From NCBI GenBank assembly GCA_016790045.1, contig JAEUPW010000048.1, positions 1 through 45,438 on the forward strand: 45,438 bases of DNA. The letters run 5' to 3'. Position numbers and translations under genes: made by a program. This document shows, piece by piece, positions 11,901-20,914 of this stretch; the first letter of the stretch is position 1, and every line of letters starts with the position of its first letter. Source of the DNA: Candidatus Competibacteraceae bacterium. Lineage in GTDB: Bacteria; Pseudomonadota; Gammaproteobacteria; Competibacterales; Competibacteraceae. The notes under the pieces were generated by a model. It was not told the origin of the DNA. It was given only the letters and a program-made list of their open reading frames with translations, and ran no database searches.

Positions 11901-12838
11901 TGACGTTCGCCTTGAAGCGGTTGCGCGTCGGCCGAGCGGTCGAGCCGCCCCCGGATCGCGGGACCGGGTTGAGCGAGGTGGACCCGCGCGCGCTGCCGCC
12001 GCTGGCGTTGACCGTGGCGGATTTGCGCTGGGAAGACAGCGCGTTGGGCCGGCTGCGCTTGAACATCCTGCCGCGCCCGGACGGCATCCGGCTGAACGAG
12101 GTCCTTTTGGAATCCGATCGGCAGCGGATCGAGGCCAGCGGCGAGTGGCTGGCGGGCGAGGCAGGTCACAGCTCCGCGCTCAAGGCGAGCTTGCGCGGCC
12201 GCTCCCTGGGGGAAACGCTGGCCAGTTTCGGCTATTCGGGCAGCGGGGTGGAGCGCGGCGAAACCGAGGCTGAACTGGCCCTCGAATGGAAGGCGGCGCT
12301 GCCCGATATCGCGCTGGAGCGCCTGACCGGCACTTTGAAACTCCGGGTCGGACCGGGGCAGTTGCGCGATATCAAGCCCGGTCTGGGCCGCCTGATCGGG
12401 ATGTTGAACGTGCAAAACCTCACCCGCCGGCTCAGTTTCGATTTCAGCGACCTGTTTCGGCCGGGCATGGGTTTCGATCGGATCGCCGGCGAATTCGTGT
12501 TCCGGCACGGCAATGCGTTCAACGACGATTTGCTCATCGAAGCGCCCGCGGCCCGCATCGACATTCGCGGTCGCACCGGCTTGCAGGCGCGCGATTACGA
12601 TCAGATCATCACCGTCGTGCCCAACGTCGGCGGCGCGTTGCCGGTGGCGGGGGCGCTGGCCGGCGGACCTGCGGTCGGGGCCGCCGTGTTCGTCGCCGAG
12701 CGGCTGCTGCAAAAAGACATCGAACAGGCCACCCGCTATCGCTATGCCTTGAAAGGCTCTTGGGACGATCCGGTCATAGAGGCGCTGCAACGGCCGCCCG
12801 AGCAAAACCCGGCGAAGGGATTCGCCAGCGACAACTGA
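8954..12838 (+). CDS. yhdP: YhdP family AsmA-like envelope protein
   Basis: Very large inner-membrane-anchored protein of the AsmA-like group; E. coli YhdP acts with TamB and YdbH in moving phospholipids to the outer membrane. The product is 1294 residues. One N-terminal membrane segment (about 13-33, LLLALLLPALLLAGYVQWW) is followed by a long periplasmic region rich in alternating beta-strand patterns and a conserved C-terminal part with RIDIRGRTGLQARDYDQ and VVPNVGGALPVAGA. The start is coupled to rng by TAATG; the frame is open further upstream but only inside rng. The family (TIGR02099/DUF3971) is a confident call; the transport role is taken from E. coli. Confidence 0.9.
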   Translation: MWHPQGAPRRLIRWTRRLLLALLLPALLLAGYVQWWLLPRLDGYRADLAASLSEYLHLPVTIEGMTAVRDGWRLGLRLRGIRLHEPSRDAALAHFAQAAITFDLWRSLREWRPVLGRIRFEGVNLTLEQGPDGLPRLSGGGESAATPTVPEVGRWLFSLPRLEIVGERLALRRPDGGSLQLLHPYFQLQQVADGQRLTFAAELPAGFGDRLQLEIERRLDPAAAKDGQGTFRLRADRLDLAGWPLPLAFESGQAALEVSGEWQDWRPLRGEGQLRLHRAALKAEPRSALLKPWLARQPDGELRVAWRNRDSGWRLEGGVRFSDGKGQITVQPSFIVDRSAEGWRGQGRDWRAQDLMAWLTPWLDDAARRWLVPLEVRGELPQIDFRSAPDGADYLATLQLRDLSCQSVRKLPCFDNLTGLLELGPQSGRLKLDSRRVRVDTAGLMRAPFTLDTLAGAVIWRRSEAGIRLESDGLTAVNPDLNGRFWGSMTVPDAGEPVLDIRGDYRDVRADQAKRYLPVAVIPPEAVAWLDRALVGGRVVSGDLVFRGPPARFPFDGGEGLFETRFRVENAIVDYMPGWPRLERGRTTVTFRNRGLWVEADSGRLRDGEVEKLGVVIEDLDQVVVQVKGRAKGSGASMWRVLEDSPAGRALGEDLPALAIEGPATLDLELVLPLDARPSQIRGRVGLLDNGVTLNNSSLDLRRLRGEVRFSEKDIGARDVQARLWGQPVQIDLDLAGREGSRELRARARGRLALAELLEGPAGPLKAHVGGKSDWEAVLTVPTHRRERPNAVPAFNLNLGSNLRGTRISLPAPFAKTAAEAKPLRLSVQPAADGAKLKLGLDYGPQVRAAVELSGFPRQPRFERGELRVNAGAAKVPEEPGLAVVANLARWSPEFPVAQTGGEATRRRAAAANEANADPATGAMRVLRAVDARIEDLVIGGRSLGRVEARARRRPDGMAIECAGEALSGDITLPEQPTPQRPVTFALKRLRVGRAVEPPPDRGTGLSEVDPRALPPLALTVADLRWEDSALGRLRLNILPRPDGIRLNEVLLESDRQRIEASGEWLAGEAGHSSALKASLRGRSLGETLASFGYSGSGVERGETEAELALEWKAALPDIALERLTGTLKLRVGPGQLRDIKPGLGRLIGMLNVQNLTRRLSFDFSDLFRPGMGFDRIAGEFVFRHGNAFNDDLLIEAPAARIDIRGRTGLQARDYDQIITVVPNVGGALPVAGALAGGPAVGAAVFVAERLLQKDIEQATRYRYALKGSWDDPVIEALQRPPEQNPAKGFASDN

Positions 12839-12853
12839 ACGAGGGTTGACGAC

Positions 12854-13675
12854 ATGACGATCCTGGCCGCCATTCAAATGGTATCCGGTCCCAGCGTGGC
12901 CGAAAATTTGGCCGCCGCCGCCGCACTGCTCGGCCAAGCCGCCGCCGCCGGGGCGCAATTCGCGGTGCTGCCGGAAAATTTTGCGCTGATGGGGCTGCGG
13001 GAAAGCGACAAGCTCGACGCGCGCGAGGTCGAAGGCGACGGGCCGATTCAAGCCTTTCTGGCCGAACAGGCGGCCCGGCATCGCGTGTGGCTGGCGGGCG
13101 GCACCATCCCCTTGCAAACCGCCGGCGACGGCCGGCGGGTGCGGGCCGCCTGCTTGCTGTTCGACGATTTGGGGCGCCGAGTGGCCCGTTACGACAAGGT
13201 GCACTTGTTCGACGTGCAGGTCGTGGGCAGCGACGAGCGTTACGCCGAGTCGGCCACCATCGAGCCCGGCGACCGCTACGTGACCGCCGCCACGCCCTTG
13301 GGCCATATCGGCTTGACGGTGTGTTACGATTTGCGGTTTCCGGAGCAGTTTCGCGCCATGGCGGAGCGGGATTTGACGGTCGTGGCCGTGCCGGCGGCCT
13401 TCACCGCCGCCACCGGCAAGGCGCATTGGGAAACGTTGCTCAGGGCGCGCGCCATCGAAAACCAGTGTTATGTGGTGGCGGCCGCCCAGGGCGGCCACCA
13501 CGCCAACGGCCGCGAAACCCACGGCGACAGCATGATCGTGGACCCCTGGGGCGATATTCCGAGCCGGCTGGCGCGAGGGCCCGGCGCGGTGCTGGCCGAG
13601 CTGGATTTGGAGCGGCTGCACCGGATCCGAAGCCAGTTTCCGGTGCTGCGACACCGCGTGTCCGCGACCCTGTGA
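12854..13675 (+). CDS. Carbon-nitrogen hydrolase (nitrilase family, Nit2/YbeM-like)
   Basis: Member of the nitrilase superfamily, probably an amidase; the closest studied group (Nit1/YbeM) removes the amide from deaminated glutathione. The product is 273 residues with the triad Glu41 ([10 protein letters not shown]), Lys115 (YDKVHLFD) and Cys157 ([12 protein letters not shown]). The long [21 protein letters not shown] stretch is typical of this branch. It sits between yhdP and tldD, an arrangement common in proteobacteria. Substrate is inference; the catalytic family is clear. Confidence 0.9.
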   Translation: MTILAAIQMVSGPSVAENLAAAAALLGQAAAAGAQFAVLPENFALMGLRESDKLDAREVEGDGPIQAFLAEQAARHRVWLAGGTIPLQTAGDGRRVRAACLLFDDLGRRVARYDKVHLFDVQVVGSDERYAESATIEPGDRYVTAATPLGHIGLTVCYDLRFPEQFRAMAERDLTVVAVPAAFTAATGKAHWETLLRARAIENQCYVVAAAQGGHHANGRETHGDSMIVDPWGDIPSRLARGPGAVLAELDLERLHRIRSQFPVLRHRVSATL

Positions 13676-13682
13676 GAACGGT

Positions 13683-15128
13683 ATGACAATGGATTCTCTC
13701 GCGCTGGCCCGCCAGCAGCTACTGGTTCCCGCCGGCCTCGGCGAGGACGATTTGCAGCGGACCCTGTCCTGTCTGCTGGGCCACGCCATCGACGGCGGCG
13801 ATTTGTATTTTCAATTGCGCCGCGCCGAATCCTGGTCCTTGGAGGACGGCGAGGTCAAACAAGCCAGCCACGCGATCCAGCAAGGCGTCGGGGTGCGGGC
13901 GGTCAGCGGCGAGAAGACCGGTTTCGCTTATTCCGACGAGCTGGTGCCGCCGGCGTTGCTGGAGGCCGCGACCGCCGCCCGCGCCATCGCCCGCCACGGC
14001 GGCGGCGGATCGCTGCAAGCCTGGCGGACCGGCGGCCGGGCCGCGCTTTACCCGCCGCTCGATCCCTTGGAAACCCTATCGGCCGAAGCCAAGATCCGGC
14101 TGCTGGAGCAGGTGGACGCCGAGGCCCGCCGCCAAGACCCGCGCGTCACCCAAGTGATGGTCAGCCTGGCCGCCACCCACGATACGATCCTGGTGGCCGG
14201 CAGCGACGGCACGCTGGCTGGCGACGTGCGGCCGCTGGTGCGCTTGAGCGTGACCGTGATCGTCGAGCGGCAGGGCCGTCGCGAGCAGGGCAGCTCCGGC
14301 GGCGGCGGCCGGTTCGGCTACGGCCGGTTTCTGGAGCAGGATCGCGCCCTGTGGCACGCGCGGGAGGCGGTGCGGCTGGCGCTGGTCAACCTGGAGGCGG
14401 TCGCCGCGCCGGCCGGAACCTTGCCCGTGGTGCTGGGGCCGGGCTGGCCGGGCATTTTGCTGCACGAAGCCATCGGTCATGGTCTGGAAGGCGATTTCAA
14501 CCGCAAGGGCACCTCGGCCTTCAGCGGGCGCATCGGCGAGCGGGTGGCTTCGCCCTGGTGCACCGTGGTGGACGACGGGACCTTGCCCGAGCGGCGCGGT
14601 TCGCTCACCGTCGACGACGAAGGCACGCCCACCCAGTGCACCACCTTGATCGAGCGCGGCGTGCTGAAAGGCTATCTGCAAGACAAGCTCAACGCCCGCT
14701 TGATGAACGCCGCCTCGACCGGCAACGGCCGGCGCGAATCGTACGCGCATCTGCCGCTGCCGCGCATGACCAACACCTATTTGCTGGCGGGCGAGAGCGA
14801 CCCGGCCGAAATTCTGGCCTCGGTGGAGCGCGGCCTGTACGCGGTCAACTTCGGCGGCGGCCAGGTCGATATCACCTCGGGCAAGTTCGTGTTTTCCGCC
14901 AGCGAAGCCTATCTGATCGAAAACGGCCGAGTGACCCGGCCGGTCAAGGGCGCGACCCTGATCGGCAACGGCCCGGACGTGCTGACGCGGGTTTCGATGG
15001 TCGGCAACGATCTCGAGCTCGACGCCGGCGTCGGCACCTGCGGCAAGGACGGTCAGAGCGTGCCGGTCGGCGTCGGTCAGCCGACCCTCAAGATCGACGC
15101 TTTGACCGTCGGCGGCACTCAAGCCTGA
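13683..15128 (+). CDS. tldD: Metalloprotease TldD
   Basis: Catalytic subunit of the TldD/TldE (PmbA) zinc protease, which degrades unfolded peptides and in E. coli matures microcin B17. The product is 481 residues. The metal site HEAIGH is at residues 261-266 and a third ligand is expected in the C-terminal [13 protein letters not shown]. The conserved [12 protein letters not shown] and [19 protein letters not shown] are present. The partner gene pmbA follows after 41 bases, so both subunits are encoded together. Confidence 0.96.
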   Translation: MTMDSLALARQQLLVPAGLGEDDLQRTLSCLLGHAIDGGDLYFQLRRAESWSLEDGEVKQASHAIQQGVGVRAVSGEKTGFAYSDELVPPALLEAATAARAIARHGGGGSLQAWRTGGRAALYPPLDPLETLSAEAKIRLLEQVDAEARRQDPRVTQVMVSLAATHDTILVAGSDGTLAGDVRPLVRLSVTVIVERQGRREQGSSGGGGRFGYGRFLEQDRALWHAREAVRLALVNLEAVAAPAGTLPVVLGPGWPGILLHEAIGHGLEGDFNRKGTSAFSGRIGERVASPWCTVVDDGTLPERRGSLTVDDEGTPTQCTTLIERGVLKGYLQDKLNARLMNAASTGNGRRESYAHLPLPRMTNTYLLAGESDPAEILASVERGLYAVNFGGGQVDITSGKFVFSASEAYLIENGRVTRPVKGATLIGNGPDVLTRVSMVGNDLELDAGVGTCGKDGQSVPVGVGQPTLKIDALTVGGTQA

Positions 15129-15169
15129 TCCGCCTTTCTTGCGACCGTTACCTGCCCGTTGCGCCCGCC

Positions 15170-16525
15170 ATGCCCGAAGCCATCATCCGCACCGCCGCGC
15201 CCTTGCCCGCGCGGGAACAGCTCGAAACCCTGGTGTCCGACATCCTCGGCGAAGCGCGCCGGCAAGGGGCGAGCGCCGCCGAGGCGGCCGTCAGCTTCAG
15301 CAGCGCGCTATCGGTCAGCGTGCGCCTGGGCCAGGTGGACACCCTGGAGCACCACCGCCAGCGCGGTTTGGGGGTGACGGCGTATGTCGGCCAAAGCCGG
15401 GGCTCGGCCAGCACCGCCGACTGGCGGCCGGAGGCGATTCGAGACACGGTGCAAAGCGCCGTCGCCATCGCCCGTCACACCGCCGCCGACCCGTACGCCG
15501 GGCTGGCCGATGCCGCGCGGCTGGCGCGCGAGACGCCCGCGCTCGACCTGTATCATCCGTGGCCGCTGTCGGCCGAGGACGCCATCGAGCTGGCCCGCGA
15601 CTGCGAGGCGGCGGCGCTGGCGCACGATCCGCGCATCCGCAATTCCGAGGGGGCCAGCGTCGCGACCCATGCCGGGCTGGCGATTTACGGCAATTCGCAC
15701 GGTTTCTACGGCGGTTACCCGACCACCCGCCATTCGCTGAGCTGTTCGGTGATCGCTCGGGACGAGCGCGGCATGCAGCGCGATCACTGGTACACGCTGG
15801 CGCGCGACCCGATGGCCCTGGAGGAGCCGGCTTCGGTCGGGCGCGAGGCGGCGCGGCGGGCGCTGCGCCAACTGGGCAGCCGCCAATTGGCGACCCGGCA
15901 GGTTCCGGTGTTGTTCGCGCCGGAACTGGCGCGCGGCTTGATCGGCCATTTCACCGCCGCCGTTCGCGGCGGGGCGCTCTATCGCAAGGCGTCTTTTCTG
16001 CTGGGGCGGTTGGGAACGGCGGTTTTTCCGCCGTTCGTGACCCTGCGCGAGCGGCCCCACCTGCCCAAGGGCTTGGCCAGCGCGCCGTTCGACAACGAAG
16101 GCGTGGCCACCGCCGACCGCGATCTGGTCAGCGGCGGCGTGCTGCAAGGCTACGTGCTGGACAGCTATTCGGCCCGGCGCTTGGGGATGGAGACCACCGG
16201 CAACGCCGGCGGTATCCACAATTTGATCGTCGAGCCGGGCCCGTCCGACCGGGACGCGCTGCTGCGCCAGATGGGAACCGGCTTGTGGGTGACGCACCTG
16301 TTGGGCTATAGCGTCAATTTGGTCACCGGCGACTATTCGCGCGGGGCGGCGGGATTCTGGGTGGAGAACGGCGCGCCGGCCTATCCGGTCGATCAGATCA
16401 CCATCGCCGGCAATCTCGATGAGATGTTCAAACGGATCGTCGCGGTCGGCAACGATGTGGACGCGCGCAGCGGCATCCGCTGCGGGTCTTTGCTCCTCGA
16501 ACGGATGACCGTGGCGGGGGAATGA
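15170..16525 (+). CDS. pmbA: Metalloprotease subunit PmbA/TldE
   Basis: Second subunit of the TldD/TldE protease; it has the same fold but lacks the HExxH site. The product is 451 residues with GYPTTRHSLSCSVIA, FDNEGVATADRDLV, LDSYSARRLGMETTGNAGG and GYSVNLVTGDYSRGAAGFW near the C-terminus, all typical of TldE. No HExxH is visible, as expected. The start at 15170 was chosen because MPEAIIRTAAPLPARE fits the family length; the same frame is open further left only inside tldD. Confidence 0.95.
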   Translation: MPEAIIRTAAPLPAREQLETLVSDILGEARRQGASAAEAAVSFSSALSVSVRLGQVDTLEHHRQRGLGVTAYVGQSRGSASTADWRPEAIRDTVQSAVAIARHTAADPYAGLADAARLARETPALDLYHPWPLSAEDAIELARDCEAAALAHDPRIRNSEGASVATHAGLAIYGNSHGFYGGYPTTRHSLSCSVIARDERGMQRDHWYTLARDPMALEEPASVGREAARRALRQLGSRQLATRQVPVLFAPELARGLIGHFTAAVRGGALYRKASFLLGRLGTAVFPPFVTLRERPHLPKGLASAPFDNEGVATADRDLVSGGVLQGYVLDSYSARRLGMETTGNAGGIHNLIVEPGPSDRDALLRQMGTGLWVTHLLGYSVNLVTGDYSRGAAGFWVENGAPAYPVDQITIAGNLDEMFKRIVAVGNDVDARSGIRCGSLLLERMTVAGE

Positions 16526-16606
16526 GCGCCCGCGATCGATGGCTTTCTGGGGCAGCCCGATCGCAAAGGCGCGGGCTTGCGGCGTGGCCTCGGTCGCGGG
16601 GCTATC

Positions 16607-16861
16607 CTAAGCTGCCGGCCGGGATGGCGCTTCCCGCTTGCGAAGCAAAAAATAATAGCGCTTTGCCTCCTCGCGGGCTTCCAATAAAGTGTGTCCCATC
16701 TGCTGGCTGAAAACCGTGAAGTCGCGCACCGATTCGGGATCGGTGGCGATGACCCGCAAAATCTGCCCGTCGCGCAGGCCGGCGAGCGCTTTCTTGGCTT
16801 TTAAGATCGGCAGCGGGCAATTGAGCCCGGAGGCGTCGAGTTCGAGATCGAAAGCGCTCAT
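16607..16861 (-). CDS. tusA: TusA family sulfur carrier protein
   Basis: Small sulfur-transfer protein; TusA accepts persulfide sulfur from cysteine desulfurase and passes it on for tRNA thiolation or other sulfur uses. The 84-residue product has the active-site motif GLNCPLPILKAKKAL with Cys15 and the two-layer fold pattern ending in YYFLLRK. The start was set at 16861 because the family begins a few residues before this motif; longer forms would add an unconserved basic tail. It is divergent from bepA. Whether it is TusA itself or a paralogue in sulfur oxidation cannot be settled here. Confidence 0.85.
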   Translation of the reverse strand: MSAFDLELDASGLNCPLPILKAKKALAGLRDGQILRVIATDPESVRDFTVFSQQMGHTLLEAREEAKRYYFLLRKREAPSRPAA

Positions 16862-16988
16862 GCGGGTGGCTCGGTCGTGGATCGATGCCGGCATTGAAAC
16901 ACGCCTTCCCCGGACGCCGCAAACTCCGGAACCTCGCGCTCCGGCGGGGGTTCCAACCAGAATCTTCTGCTCGGTTGACGGTAATGCC

Positions 16989-18467
16989 ATGTCACGACGA
17001 TTGTTGGCCTCGGCGCTCGCGCTGTCGCTCGGTTTGACCCCGGTCGCCCCACCGGGGGCGCAGGCGCTGAATTTGCCGGAGATGGGCGATCCCTCCCAAG
17101 CCTATTTCGGCTCCGACGAGGAGCGGCGCATGGGGCTGGAGATGATGCGCCAGTTGCGCCAGCGCGGCATGGTCTTGGACGATGCGCAATTGACCGCGTA
17201 TCTCAATTCCATCGGCCAGAGCATCGTGACTTACGCGGATCAAAACGGGGTGCCTTTCACCTTTTTCGCGGTGCGCAGCGCCGGTATCAACGCCTTTGCG
17301 CTGCCGCACAATTTTATCGGCATCAACGCCGGCCTGATATTGGCCACCGAGCGGGAAGACGAGCTGGCCGGGGTCATCGCGCACGAAATCGCCCACGTCT
17401 CGCAAAAGCATATCGTGCGCGCCATCGCCGACATGAAACGCATGGCGATCCCTTTGGCCGCCGCCATGGTCGCCTCTGCCGCGCTGGCGGCGGCCAGCAA
17501 GCAAGCCGGTCAGGCGGCGATGGTCGGTTCGATGGCCGCCGGCGCGCAGCATCAGATCAACTTTACGCGCGCCAACGAACAGGAGGCCGACCGGATCGGG
17601 ATGCGGCTGTTGGCCAAGGCCGGCTTCGATCCCAGGGGGATGAGCGATTTTTTCGCCAAGCTGGAACGCCAAGCCGGCGGGTCGAGCGATCAAATTCCGG
17701 AAATGTTGCTGACCCACCCGCGCCCGGAACGGCGGGCGGCCGATACCCAGGATCGGATCGAGGCGCCGCCGACGACCCGGCGCGCCGCGCCGCGCGATCG
17801 CAAAGCCTACGACCTGGCCAAGGCGCGGGCGCGGGTGCTGGTGGCCGACGATGTGCGCGGCTCTCTCAAAGAGCTGGAGGTGAGATTGGCCAAGGGCGAT
17901 GGGGGCAGCGAGGCCGCCGCGCGCTACGCGCGAGCCTTGGCGCTGCGGCAAACCGCCCGCTACGACGAGGCCCAGCAACAGATCGCCCAACTGCTGAGAA
18001 ACGATCCTGACCGGCTGGCTTACCGGATCGAGGCGGCGGAGCTGGCGCTGGTCAAGGGCGATGCGGCCGAAGGGTGGCGCCAGTTCGAAGAGGCCCGAGC
18101 GCTTTATCCGGACGATTTCGTTTTGGCGATGCATTACGGCCGGGCGCTGGCCACCCAGGGCGATCCCAGGCGGGCGCTGCGCGTGTTGCAGCCGCATTTG
18201 AGCCGCCATCCCAACGATCCGTCGCTGTACGCGAGCTACGCCCAAGCCGCCCAGCGCGGCGGCGACATGGCGGCCACGCACGCCACCATGGCCGAATACC
18301 ACTATCTCAACGGCGAACTGTTGCCCGCCATCGAGCAGTTGGAAATGGGCTTGCGAAGCGCCGGGCTATCGCCCAACCAGCAGGCCCAGTTGCGGGCGCG
18401 GCTCAAACAGTTGCGGGCCGAGGCCATCGCGCAAAACCTGCCGGTCAGCAAACGGGATTCGCCCTAG
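16989..18467 (+). CDS. bepA: BepA-like periplasmic M48 metalloprotease with TPR domain
   Basis: BepA (YfgC) is a periplasmic chaperone-protease that helps assemble or remove LptD and other outer-membrane barrels. The product is 492 residues. It has a signal peptide cleaved after about residue 26 (PPGAQA), an M48 catalytic domain with HEIAH at residues 132-136 and the glutamate ligand in NEQEADRIGMRLL, then a C-terminal half of tetratricopeptide-type helices (for example YARALALRQTARYDEAQQQIA). The start at 16989 gives a proper signal peptide. The presence of lptE in the same window fits the substrate known from E. coli. Confidence 0.9.
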   Translation: MSRRLLASALALSLGLTPVAPPGAQALNLPEMGDPSQAYFGSDEERRMGLEMMRQLRQRGMVLDDAQLTAYLNSIGQSIVTYADQNGVPFTFFAVRSAGINAFALPHNFIGINAGLILATEREDELAGVIAHEIAHVSQKHIVRAIADMKRMAIPLAAAMVASAALAAASKQAGQAAMVGSMAAGAQHQINFTRANEQEADRIGMRLLAKAGFDPRGMSDFFAKLERQAGGSSDQIPEMLLTHPRPERRAADTQDRIEAPPTTRRAAPRDRKAYDLAKARARVLVADDVRGSLKELEVRLAKGDGGSEAAARYARALALRQTARYDEAQQQIAQLLRNDPDRLAYRIEAAELALVKGDAAEGWRQFEEARALYPDDFVLAMHYGRALATQGDPRRALRVLQPHLSRHPNDPSLYASYAQAAQRGGDMAATHATMAEYHYLNGELLPAIEQLEMGLRSAGLSPNQQAQLRARLKQLRAEAIAQNLPVSKRDSP

Positions 18468-18514
18468 GCGGGCGCGGGCGGCCGGCGGCGCGGGCAAGTC
18501 GCCGGGCGGCCGGC

Positions 18515-18520
18515 TATACT
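18515..18520 (+). promoter_or_regulatory. Possible -10 box of the phaE-phaC operon
   Basis: TATACT stands alone in an otherwise very GC-rich gap 39 bases before the phaE ATG. No convincing -35 hexamer is found at 16-18 bases upstream, so the promoter, if real, would need an activator or another sigma factor. Weak support. Confidence 0.3.
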
Positions 18521-18558
18521 GTTTGCAGCCCTCTCCCAACAGCCCGACAGCCGCCGCC

Positions 18559-19155
18559 ATGACCGATCCGACCGACACGCCTTCCGCTCCGCCCAATCCT
18601 TTCGACACCGAATTTTTGATCAAGCAAGCGCGCAGTTATCTGGCCTTCGGCGAACAGATGTCCGCGTTTTCCTCGCAGTTGCACGGCAACCTCCAGGACG
18701 GCGAGGATTGGGGGGCGGTGCTGCGCCGGAACTTCGACCAGTTCAAGGCCGCCACCGTGGGATCGGCCGGCGACGCCAGCGCCGCGCCCGAACAGGGCCA
18801 GCTCTGGACGCAGATGCTGGAGTTGTGGCGGCAGTCCACCGCCACCCTGGGACCGGGAGCGCCCGCCGGCGGCGAGACCGACGCTTGGCGGGCCTATCGG
18901 CAGGTTCAAAATCAGTACCTCGACCTGCTGCGGCGGTCGGCGTCGGCGGCGCTGGATTTGCTGGAGCAGCAGCTACAGGATCGGGCCAACGCCGGAAAAA
19001 GCATCGACAGCCTGCGGGATCTGTACAACCTGTGGGTGGATTGCAACGAAAAAACCTACGGTCAAATGTTGCGCGGCGCCGATTACGGCGAGCTGAACGG
19101 CCGCCTGTTCAACAGCCTGCTGCAATGCTATCCGAAAGGAGAAACCCGCCCATGA
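18559..19155 (+). CDS. phaE: Class III PHA synthase subunit PhaE
   Basis: Non-catalytic partner of the class III polyhydroxyalkanoate synthase; it binds PhaC and is needed for full polymerase activity on the granule surface. The product is 198 residues, short for PhaE. It is helical and carries the conserved segment LYNLWVDCNEKTYGQMLRG near the C-terminus. The start at 18559 was chosen because MTDPTDTPSAP is followed by the helical body. phaC begins inside its last codons (ATGA overlap), which supports fixed stoichiometry of the two subunits. Confidence 0.88.
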   Translation: MTDPTDTPSAPPNPFDTEFLIKQARSYLAFGEQMSAFSSQLHGNLQDGEDWGAVLRRNFDQFKAATVGSAGDASAAPEQGQLWTQMLELWRQSTATLGPGAPAGGETDAWRAYRQVQNQYLDLLRRSASAALDLLEQQLQDRANAGKSIDSLRDLYNLWVDCNEKTYGQMLRGADYGELNGRLFNSLLQCYPKGETRP

Positions 19156-20207
19156 TCGGCCTGACCCCCGAACGGATCGCCGAAGAGCTTCGAGGTTACA
19201 GCGCTCGCCTGACCGAAGGCGTGCAAACGTTGAGCAGGATCGGCGAGATCGAGGCGGGCGTGTCGGCCCGCGACGCGGTTTATCGGGAGGACAAGCTGAC
19301 GCTGTACCGCTACCGGCCGCGCGCGGAAAAGCCGCATTCCGTGCCGCTGCTGATCGTGTACGCGCTGGTGAACCGGCCCTACATGATGGACATTCAGGAA
19401 GATCGCTCCATGATCCGGGGCCTGTTGGAGTCTGGCGTGGACGTGTATTTGATCGACTGGGGCTATCCGGACGCCGGCGACCGGAAGTTGACCCTCGGCG
19501 ACTACATCCATCGCTACATCCGCCATTGCGTCGACTATCTGCGCGAGCGCTGCCAGCGCGACTCGATCAACCTGCTGGGCGTCTGTCAGGGCGGCGCGTT
19601 GAGCTTGTGTTTCTCCTCGCTTTATCCCGAAAAAGTGCGCAACCTGGTCACCATGGTCACGCCGGTGGATTTTCACACGCCGGACAACGTGCTGACCCAC
19701 CTGATCCGCCACGTCAACGTCGATCTGATGGTGGACACCTTCGGCAACGTGCCGGGCGCGATGTTGAATTTCGCCTTTCTGTCGCTGAGCCCGTTCCGGT
19801 TGGCCGGCCAGAAATACGTCGATCTGATAGACATCATCGACGATCTTAACGCCCTGAAAAACTTTCTGCGGATGGAAAAGTGGATCAACGACAGCCCGGA
19901 TCAGGCGGGCGAAGCGTTCCGGCAATTCGCCAAGGATTTTTTCCAGCAAAACAAGCTGGTGAAGGGCGAGGTGGTGATCGGCGACCGGCGGGTCGAGCTG
20001 CGCAACCTGACCATGCCGGTGTTGAATGTCTATGCCACCCAGGATCATTTGGTGCCGCCTCCGGCGTCCAGGGCGCTGGCCGCGCTCCACGGCAGCCCGG
20101 ATTATTCGGAGCTGTCGTTTAAGGGCGGGCATATCGGTATCTACGTCAGCGCCCGCGCCCAGCGCGAAGTGCCGCCGGCCATCGCCGCCTGGCTGTTGGC
20201 GCACTAG
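19152..20207 (+). CDS. phaC: Class III PHA synthase subunit PhaC
   Basis: Polymerises (R)-3-hydroxyacyl-CoA into polyhydroxyalkanoate. The product is 351 residues, the class III size. The alpha/beta-hydrolase triad is visible as Cys145 in the lipase-like box GVCQGG, Asp298 in YATQDHLVPP and His327 in FKGGHIG; each is four residues lower than Cys149/Asp302/His331 known for Allochromatium vinosum. WGYPDAGDRKLTLGDYIH is also conserved. It overlaps phaE by four bases and converges on phaR from the other strand. Confidence 0.97.
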   Translation: MIGLTPERIAEELRGYSARLTEGVQTLSRIGEIEAGVSARDAVYREDKLTLYRYRPRAEKPHSVPLLIVYALVNRPYMMDIQEDRSMIRGLLESGVDVYLIDWGYPDAGDRKLTLGDYIHRYIRHCVDYLRERCQRDSINLLGVCQGGALSLCFSSLYPEKVRNLVTMVTPVDFHTPDNVLTHLIRHVNVDLMVDTFGNVPGAMLNFAFLSLSPFRLAGQKYVDLIDIIDDLNALKNFLRMEKWINDSPDQAGEAFRQFAKDFFQQNKLVKGEVVIGDRRVELRNLTMPVLNVYATQDHLVPPPASRALAALHGSPDYSELSFKGGHIGIYVSARAQREVPPAIAAWLLAH

Positions 20208-20299
20208 CGCCTTGCGGGCCGATCCGCGCGGGAAGGGGGAAAATTGCGAGCGCGAAGCCAGGGAAGGTCGGGCGGCGCGGGGCGCCAGCCCGCAAAATT

Positions 20300-20857
20300 C
20301 TAAAGGCCCTTTCTATCTTTTCGCTCACGGGCCGGCTTGGGCTCTTTGCCGGCCGTTGCGGGTGTGGCTGCGGAGGAGGTTTCAGGCGGGGCAGGCTCAT
20401 CGCCGGCGGAGCCGGGCGGCACGTACTGCTGCAAGCGCTCGTTCACGCTTTTCCACAGCGACAAATTGTGTTCGACCAGTTCGGTCATCATCGCCAGCGG
20501 ATTTTTGCCGATGAAGGTGCGCATCTGTTCCCGGAACAGATGTTGCTGGTCCACGAACGCCTGTAGGCTTTTTTCCAGATAGTTGCCCATCATGCCCTGG
20601 AGCGTGTCGCCGTAAAAACGGATGATGTGCGCCAGCACGTCCGTGGTGAAAATCGGGTTGCCCTGCTCTTCCTGCTCGCTGATGATCTGCAACAGAATGC
20701 CGCGCGTGATATCGGAATTGGTCCGGGCGTCGATCACCTGAAAAACGGCGCGATCCAGCACCAGTTGCTTGACGTTTTCGAGCGTGATGTAGCTGCTGAC
20801 AGCCGTGTCGTAAAGCCGTCGATTCGGATATTTTTTGATGATGCGCGGTTGGGTCAT
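20300..20857 (-). CDS. phaR: PHA synthesis repressor PhaR
   Basis: DNA-binding regulator that senses PHA granules and controls phasin and synthesis genes. The 185-residue product has the N-terminal PHB/PHA accumulation regulator DNA-binding domain (RIIKKYPNRRLYDTAVSSYI, about residues 5-24) and a helical second domain (IIRFYGDTLQGMMGNYLEKS). The C-terminal tail is rich in Pro, Ala and Lys. It is the last of three reverse genes phaA-phaB-phaR. The start at 20857 removes an unconserved N-terminal extension. A hairpin with a T run lies between phaB and this gene, so its expression may be partly uncoupled. Confidence 0.93.
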   Translation of the reverse strand: MTQPRIIKKYPNRRLYDTAVSSYITLENVKQLVLDRAVFQVIDARTNSDITRGILLQIISEQEEQGNPIFTTDVLAHIIRFYGDTLQGMMGNYLEKSLQAFVDQQHLFREQMRTFIGKNPLAMMTELVEHNLSLWKSVNERLQQYVPPGSAGDEPAPPETSSAATPATAGKEPKPARERKDRKGL

Positions 20858-20867
20858 AATGGGCCGT

Positions 20868-20904
20868 AAAAAAGCGGCGGCGCCGCCTTGCGGTGGCGCC
20901 GCGC
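20868..20904 (-). terminator. Rho-independent terminator or attenuator after phaB
   Basis: Read on the reverse strand, a GC-rich stem (GGCGCC arms around CCGCAAGG) is followed by GCCGC and six T residues. It lies 10 bases after the phaB stop and just before phaR. It could end phaAB transcripts fully or allow partial read-through into phaR. Confidence 0.6.
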
Positions 20905-20914
20905 GGATCAAACG

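Noticed and set aside
10739..13789. Very long open frame of about 1000 codons on the reverse strand
   Set aside because: It is antisense to yhdP and the nitrilase gene, has no recognisable domain and is rich in Arg, Gln and Ala, the usual shadow of high-GC coding DNA.
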